Shown here piece by piece: positions 57,442-64,000 of a DNA stretch of 64,000 nucleotides; the first letter of the stretch is position 1; the number at the start of each line of letters is the position of its first letter. Source of the DNA: Sordaria brevicollis. Taxonomy: Eukaryota > Ascomycota > Sordariomycetes > Sordariales > Sordariaceae. The notes under the pieces are model-generated. The model saw nothing but the letters and a program-made list of their open reading frames with translations, did not search any database and was not told where the DNA came from. The position numbers and the translations under genes were made by a program. The DNA lies in contig JAUTDP010000007.1 of the NCBI GenBank assembly GCA_033439795.1, positions 186,001 to 250,000 on the forward strand. Reading direction: 5' to 3'.

Positions 57442-59106
57442 CTTGAAGAGTGAAGAGATGACTGTGCCTGGTGTGATAGTGGGGTATCAGGAGATCTCGA
57501 ATGATATCAAGAAAGAGAATAGATAGCACACAGATGACGGTCGAGAGCAGGTCGGGTATTTGTAGGAAGAAGCGAAAGACGTTCCACCCTCGCGGAGAAT
57601 AAGTGAACCAAGGCGTCGGTAAGGATGCTGGATCTAGCATGGATCGGATTGCAGCCCTTTAGCAAACAATAGTGGCGACTTGGATGGAAGCCACGGGTAC
57701 CGATACGAAACTTTGAAGTTGGTTTCTTGAGGGCGGCTGCGACCCGATTTAGACTTTCCCAAGCGCTTTCAATGTCCACTTACAACCCATCAGAAGTTCG
57801 GATGGCAACAATAGAGGCGCCTGTTTGAGGAGCTGATGAAGCCCGTCCTGGCCTTTCACTGTCCCTTGTCTTTCTGATATTGATTCACCAGTTAGGTAGG
57901 TGCCAACTCTCCCGTGCTGTTTGTCCTGGCCCGCGGGCAGTTGGCTAGTTTACGGCGATCCTCGGACGGGACACATGCTTCAACCAGAACCCATCTGACC
58001 AAACATGGTTCGGCCGTCAAGCCGCAAAAGCCATCCCGTCCGTGGCATCCCTCCTCATTGATCCAGCATCCCAGGCCGGGTGCCCTGGATTAAGCAACGC
58101 ACATATGCCATCGGAACCATTGCACACACAGTAAGGGCCATACAGAGCGAGTCGAGTGGAGGTTTGGATGGGCAGAGAACGAACGGCAAACGAACGGGTC
58201 TCCAAAGATGACCGAGGCCTCGGCAGCCCAACCCAATGGAAGAGCAGGTTGTAAATTGTGAAAAGCAATGTATCATGTAGGTTCCATGTCCAGGCCTTTG
58301 ATCCTTCCTAGCCAAGTGCTGATTTCGGCGGCGGAGGTTGATGGAGAAACGAGTGACTGGAGTAGTAAGGTGCAGTATGGTGCAGTATGGTGTACGGGTT
58401 ATGCGTGGTTATATGTGTCGTATTTGGTCCAACCACAGCGGCGGGATCTTTGTCGATTCAACAATGTCGCCGGGGCGCGACGAATGGGAATCGTCGCCTG
58501 TTAAAATCCCCGAACCTCGAACCTGGAAAAAGTCCAAAAAGTGTGTGCGGGCTTGAGCCGCCTCGGTGGCCGGTGGTTGACAGCAGCATCTCACCATCTC
58601 GATTGTCGCAAGCGATGTTTTGCCGTGCAGGCGAACGATGTCAGGAGAGCGACACCCAGACCGACGGGTTGCAGGAGAAGATGAAATGGCCAATGGTCAC
58701 TGGCCAGTCCTTCGAGGTTGAACATCAACGGCGACGTTGGACAGACAGGGCAGGCACCACTCCACTTCCCCCGGAAAGTGCCTTGGGAGCAGTGTTAGGG
58801 ATCCTTGAAACATGGTGGGGCAGCCGATCCCAGCTGTCCACGGCCCGATCTAGAGTCTTCAAGCCTGCCCCGCGATAAGATGGCTTCCTATACACAACCC
58901 TGGATCACAACCCTGAAAAGACGACGACGAGATAAACATTTGGTAAGCTCATCTGGCTCCCTCACATCAAACTCACGTTCTAGATTTACAGAAAAACACT
59001 AGGGTTCAATAGCGGCCGTTCCTCTTCATTTTTACGAGAAAAGAAGCAAAGCGCAAGAAAAAGGCGGGGGTTTAAAAGGCACGATATACGACAAACCAAC
59101 GCAAAC
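57442..59106. other. Divergent promoter region, monooxygenase / Hpm1
   Basis: About 1.7 kb between two outward-reading genes. Only chance-like open frames are seen (for example 58387-58878 plus). A direct repeat GGTGCAGTATGGTGCAGTATGGTG lies at 58369-58392 (two 10-bp units plus). Confidence 0.5.
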
Positions 59107-60291
59107 ATGTCTGGATTTTCTTTCGGTTTTGCGGGAGACGACATTGAGGATGACGGGCAACAACAACAACCAACCTCTCAGCTCAACAACGCAGCACCTC
59201 AGACAGCGCCAGCGGCGACAACTGCCAGTGCTTTTCCCGTCCAGGGAAAGCCTCTGCTGCCACCAACCCACCATGACATCGATCACATGCTATCAAGGTT
59301 GCCTTCCAAGATCGCCTACAGCCTGCTAGACGTCGAGCTAGAAGAGGGAAAGACCATTCAGATCCCCCGTCGGGAGTTGTGGGATGTTCGGGTGCAGCTC
59401 ATGGCTGAGGATGATGGCTCCAATATCTCCGAGACGGAGCCCGGCCTGGGGGAGCACGATGTCAAGACGGGTATCTACGAGGGTGGCTTCAAGAGCTGGG
59501 AAAGCAGTGTCGACTTGGTCAAGGTGCTCGCCTCCGAAAACGCACCCACGATACTCAACCGCGATCCTTGCGTGCTGATGGAGGTACGCGTCCCCTTCGT
59601 CTTGGCTCTTTCTATCGTTATGCTTTGCTGTTGCTGACAGATCGCTTTTCAGCTGGGCTGCGGCACTGCCCTGCCGTCCCTCGCGCTCTTTCAGTGGGCA
59701 ATGAACGAGAGAAAGTCTGGGGAGAAGCAGCCGCTTACGATCGTACTGGCTGATTATAACCCATCAGTTCTCTATCTGGTCACCCTGCCCAACTTTCTCC
59801 TCGCTTGGGCGCTTTCTCAACGAGAGAGCACTCCTGCCCTAGCAGAGGCCTTTTCGCTGGAGGACGAGATTGAGCTGCTTCCTGGAGTAGTCGAAGCCTT
59901 CAAGGAGTTCCTTACTTCCAACCACATCACCCTTTCTTTCCTGTCGGGTGGATGGTCCCCCGAGTTCATCGACCTTCTCTACAGCTCTGGTATCCTCTCA
60001 AACCCTACAGGAAGTGTCCAGACACTGGTCATTGGCGCAGAGACCATCTACTCGCCCTTTGCCCTTGAGAGCTTTGCGGCCACACTGCTTATGATTCTGG
60101 AGCGTGAGCGCAAGGAGCGTCCAAGTGGTCATGCTTCCTCTATCATTGGCGCAAAGAAGATGTACTTTGGCGTTGGAGGGTCGTTGGACGACTTTGTCAA
60201 CCGGATGAGAGGGCTCGGAGCATCGGTTGAGCCTTTGCGCGAGGAGTCTGAAGGTGTCCGCCGTGGAGTTGTGCGGTGTGTTCTCTCCTGA
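59107..60291 (+). CDS. HPM1: Protein-histidine N-methyltransferase, Hpm1/METTL18 family
   Basis: SAM-dependent enzyme that methylates a histidine of ribosomal protein uL3 in yeast. Exons 59107-59583 and 59653-60291; intron 59584-59652 (GTACGC...TTTCAG), phase 0; 1116 nt, 371 aa. Starts MSGFSFGFAGDDIEDD, the family's typical N-terminus. Marks: IPRRELWDVRVQLMAEDD, IYEGGFKSWESSVDLV, then across the join LME|LGCGTALPSLALFQWA (SAM motif I), LADYNPSVL (motif II) and LIGAETIYSP, here VIGAETIYSPFAL. C-terminal MYFGVGGSLDDFV also fits. The stop at 60289-60291 lies shortly after GVVRCVLS. A Gln-rich insert near the N-terminus (QQQQPTSQLNN) is lineage-specific-looking. The gene is divergent from the flavin monooxygenase. 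Confidence 0.93.
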
Positions 60292-63200
60292 GAATCACTC
60301 TAGCATCTAAACCACTTGGTTTTGGTTATAGGTCCCCGTCATACACTACTCCCACAGGAAGAAACCAGAGCCCATTGACGTGGATGTTTTGATAGGGCTT
60401 CAACAGTTATGCATGTCCCAACAATCAACTGACCCCTTCATGCAGCACGACGCTGGGTTTCATCGATTCAAGTTCCACGAGTTCGGATGTACGGTTTCCT
60501 ATCTTTGTTTCGGTCCAACCCCCGTACACCTGTCAAACATGCGGCGGCATGGACCAACCCCCGTCGGTGTAGGCGGTGCGACGCTGTTGACCATCTACTC
60601 GGCCTTGATTCCTGAAACAAAAGGTCATGCCCACGAGACCTGATCTGGCTGTTTACGACATCTATCTGCGGACAAGTTGGAAGTAAAGGAAGTGGTACAC
60701 TTACACTAGATGTGCCAGAGAGTACCGCATGCGGTAGGTGTAACGTCGGTAATCATTGGGCCCAGCGAAGCCCCAAATAAACGACGTGCCAATGGTCTGT
60801 CATCATCCCATTCGTCATTTGCATGCATCCAAATGATCGGAGCTTATGAGGCTGACCGTGGTGAAGCTCCGTTAGCCGCTTCGACGACATATTGGCCGCA
60901 ATATCACAATGGAATCGTTTTTCAGACAAATCCTCATTCTCTCGACAGCCCGTTGTGCCGCCAACACCCGCAATTTATGAACGAGATCATTATATTGCCA
61001 CATCCGCGTGCAAAAAGTCTGATATCAGCTGCTAGTATGGAACAGGACGTTCGCATACCAGCTTCCCGTTCTTTTTTACGAAAGTCGCCTCGCAAACCTT
61101 TGGACCCGAAAAGCTGCGAATGATTGTTTACAAAAAGGGTTGCAGTGTTGCCAAGACTATTTAATACTTCGGCTCAACGATTGGCAACAATTGATTCTTC
61201 TATGTATTGCCAGTCTCCCGGTGCAGACGCCCATCGAGCTTTAACCAAACACCAATCTCCAATCTTCCGTGCGACTAAGAGCTGAACAACCCGAGCTGCC
61301 GGATATTATGAGTGGCCAATCCAAAAGCACGACAAGTTTGAGTGACACCAGAAACAGCCATTGAGCCATTCAAATGTTCGCCCCAATCATAGACTTCCGG
61401 GCTTATGATGGTGGCTATCTGTAAACATTCAACACAGTCTCTTTGGATTACCTGACAGCACGGTGTAACTATGCGCAGTCGCCGTCGCCCCTTTTAAGTT
61501 GAGGATTACGCTTGAAAAATGACTGAAGGGCTGAATGGATTCCCAATCAAGTGGTAAGTCTTGCCGATAGCCCACAGATCTTTGCGTAATAACGTTTCCA
61601 TCAAGTAAACGTCAGGTCGTCATTTCGAATGTCGATCCCGGTTTCTTGGAGTGACTTGTGTGATTTGACTCGAGACACAACAATGTAGTGTTTCGCTCAA
61701 AATTTTACCAGATTTTACTGTCTCCGACTGAAGAAAGCCGCGACTGCTGAACATAGTTATGTTGGTATCTTCTTGATATTCCTTCCAGTTCATTATCCTC
61801 ATCACTCATATTCAGACAAGGGATTGACCGGCCAAGGCAAAAGAAAGGGGTGAGTGCGAGGATAGTGATAAGATGTCCGCCCAAGCAACTGTGAAATGCA
61901 GCCAAGCATTGCTCCGAAATGCAGCAGAGCCAGAAACCGAGAAACTCAGAACCGTGCATCTCCAGCTCTTGGCGCTTGCTCTCACACAACTGACCAATGG
62001 TAACCCCTGTCTTTTTGCGAAATGAGCACCCCACAAAAGAGACGCAGGAACGCGATGCTGCATGATCGCACCAGCATTGAGGGTCGACGGGACTGACGGG
62101 ATGCAGTGAGGCAGGCAAACATGATGCGGATGCCACGGGCTTCATTGTTCTCTCTTCAAGGAACGGGGCGGTTGATAAACCGGCATTTGAAAACATCACG
62201 AGCATTCAGTTTGGGAATATCGTTGTTGTTGATTTAAGCGACAACAGAGCAAAAAGAGGGTGTCCCATCTGCATACACGAGGCAGGTCGGCTCTTCATGT
62301 CAGCACTAAGACGGTGGCAGTGTGGTGTTGAATGGTTGCACTTTTTTGCGATCCAAGGACTGATACGTATCCAACAAGCATATACAACCGTTGGCGGGGC
62401 AAAGCAATGGAACCCTTCAAGCATCACGGGATGTCTTTTGTTTTCGGGGGGATTTGCCATGCGATGTTGTCTTGCGATGGTAACCAGGGCAAAAACATGA
62501 ACATCGAACGAAAAGCGCCACGCCGAGGTTCCAAACTGGAACATTGTCTTTGCCTTTTGACCTCATTGCATTCCTGAGTTTTAGAACGAAGGAGGCGTGA
62601 TGATGTGTGCCTGGCGGGAGATCTACGGGGATTGATGGGTTTTACACGCAGTAGAGGTATGTATGCCCGTGCAATGGGATCTTTGTGCTCCCAGGACACT
62701 GCGTCATTGCTTGCATCCACGTGCAACATTATTTTTGACAAGCCGCTCGATGGGGGCGGCACTGACGACAAACTCTTCAAGAGCTATTTCCGAAGCAAAT
62801 GTTGATCAGAAGACGCGCGGAGATGGAAGGCGATACCAAGAAAACCCATTTCACCGGATTGGGGCAAGCGAGAGCCTGCAATTCAGCAGCTCATGGAAGG
62901 AGGGCAGTTGGCGAGTGTTGCGCCCAGAGAGAAAGTGTGAGAAAGGGTGCCTGGACCGTCCCTTCCTCCCCATCCAAGCCATCCTTGAAGACCCCTGCTA
63001 GCTCCCCCAGACCATTTGATTTTGCCTGAATGCCGCCCTCTGATTGGTGCGCACCTTGGGCAAGAGTTCCTTCCGCGGTTCCCCAGCTCACGACGTTTTG
63101 GATTTGGCGAGCGACTGATGTTGCTTCGAGGGGTGCCTGCCACTTTGGACTGGATTGTGCCATTCTTTTTAATTGACCCGCCGTCCCCCCTGCCGGTTGA

Positions 63201-63768
63201 CTGAGTCTGGTCACTTCTTCTGCCTCGTTCCCTTCTTTCCAGACTTTTCAAAAAGTGTCAACCTACACCGTCCTTCTCGTCTCCTGACCTGAACCAGTAC
63301 AATCGCTACCAACCTCAACTCACATCATCCGCCTAATTTAATTCTTCTCCTTTCCACACACTCACTACGTACTACTTCTCACCAACGCTTCACACAATAC
63401 TCAGAGTATTCTAGTAATATCCATCGGGTACGTACGCGAACATCCCCATACCCAACCCCCAGACTAGTGGCCCGGTCGTCGATCCACACAATCCACCGTC
63501 CACCGCTCCACCGATTTCCGCGCGCCCACGGCTGCTCCCAGGATTGTCTGTGGTCCCCCAGGTGAAGGGTGGATGGCGGAGGAGACCCGGAACAAGATGT
63601 GATCCGCTTGGGAGGCTGGGGACCGCTGTCACAAGTTTATATCCATGAGCTCCCCGACTGACCGCGTCTTTTTCTTTCACTTCAGCTGCTCGTCGTTTTC
63701 TCCCGTCAACAACAGTCTCATAATCAGTCGATTCGACCGTTAATTACACACCCAACAACACCGTCAAA
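60292..63768. other. 3.5 kb upstream region of the GPI-protein gene; no gene seen
   Basis: No open frame here shows domains or joinable exons. The last 550 bp (63220-63768) is pyrimidine-rich with CAACC/TCACAC blocks, typical of a strong fungal promoter and 5' leader. The remainder (60300-63200) is of mixed composition; a regulatory role for the abundantly expressed-type cell-wall gene at its right is inference. Confidence 0.45.
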
Positions 63769-63964
63769 ATGAAGTTCTCCGTCGCCACCGTCAGCGCTTT
63801 CGTCGCTTATGCTCTCGCTAAGCCCGCCCTCACCAACGTTGACTTCAACATCCAGGAGGGTGTCGACTACACCCTCGAGTGGATCGATGCCGAGGGTCCC
63901 GTCACCATTACCCTCATGACTGGCCCTGATGCCGAGCACATGACTCCCTACAAGACCATTGCCA
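63769..63964 (+). CDS. Secreted Ser/Thr-rich GPI-anchor-type (Kre9/Knh1-like) protein, first exon
   Basis: Only the first exon is in the window. ATG in a GTCAAAATGA context; the first residues MKFSVATVSAFVAYALAKP form a clear signal peptide. The mature start is ALTNVDFNIQEGVDYTLEW, then GPVTITLMTGPDAEHMTPYK. The VxxGxxYTLxW and VTITLxxG pattern is that of the Ser-Thr-rich GPI-anchored/KRE9-KNH1 family (PF10342), cell-wall proteins whose C-terminus carries a Ser/Thr tail and GPI signal. The donor GTAAGT follows at 63965. Codon choice is C-ending and strongly biased (GTC, GCC, ACC, CTC), suggesting high expression. The rest, including any GPI signal, lies beyond position 64000. Confidence 0.85.
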
Positions 63965-64000
63965 GTAAGTTTTGAGCTTTACAGTATCTCTTGAAAGTGA

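Noticed and set aside
55420..59106. Secondary-metabolite cluster around the Baeyer-Villiger-type monooxygenase
   Set aside because: Neighbours are housekeeping genes (PP2A methylesterase, Hpm1); no polyketide synthase, peptide synthetase, terpene cyclase or transporter is in the window.
1..64000. tRNA, 5S rRNA and CRISPR arrays
   Set aside because: I looked for B-box-like GGTTCGANTCC, the conserved fungal 5S start and regularly spaced identical repeats, and saw none that held up. A covariance-model scan would be needed to exclude tRNAs.

Overview
The window looks like nuclear DNA of a filamentous ascomycete of the Sordariales, most likely Neurospora or a close relative. The genes are split by short introns (about 50-145 bp) with GTAAGT-like donors and CTAAC-like branch sites. 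The housekeeping proteins are of Pezizomycotina type. A 13 kb AT-rich block carries the signature of repeat-induced point mutation (RIP): TpA is abundant, CpA/TpG is nearly absent and CpG is retained.

Layout. 1-9.2 kb: three minus-strand genes, namely a secreted GH37 trehalase cut by the window edge, a PLP-dependent L-threonine aldolase and a Zn2Cys6 transcription factor, with long non-coding gaps between them. 11.2-24.16 kb: one RIP-killed transposon nest. The outer element is a PIF/Harbinger DNA transposon of about 4.7 kb with perfect 31-bp terminal inverted repeats, a TTG target duplication, a DDE transposase relic on the plus strand and a second relic reading frame on the minus strand. 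Inside it sits an 8.28 kb Ty3/gypsy LTR retrotransposon in minus orientation, with 267-bp LTRs, a polypurine tract and readable gag zinc knuckle, RT, RNase H and integrase relics. 24.2-34.4 kb: sparse DNA with a 71-base T run and two small paralogous genes that share an intron position. 34.4-43.6 kb: one very large gene (3057 aa) for a disordered acidic protein with eight copies of a 12-residue YRDPTMPQF motif and a 45-residue coiled-coil repeat. 44.6-60.3 kb: a compact housekeeping cluster (tRNA dihydrouridine synthase Dus2, inorganic pyrophosphatase, mitoribosomal protein mL53, the SNARE Sec20, PP2A methylesterase, a Baeyer-Villiger-type flavin monooxygenase, and a histidine-protein methyltransferase of the Hpm1/METTL18 family). 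60.3-64 kb: a 3.5 kb gap and the first exon of a secreted Ser/Thr-rich GPI-anchor-type protein.

The genes do not form one pathway. The strongest unexplained items are the nested RIP relic, the repeat protein, the paralogous small-protein pair, and a pyrophosphatase gene that appears to encode both a mitochondrial and a cytosolic form. All exon joins were read by eye and checked for reading-frame consistency; no database search was possible.
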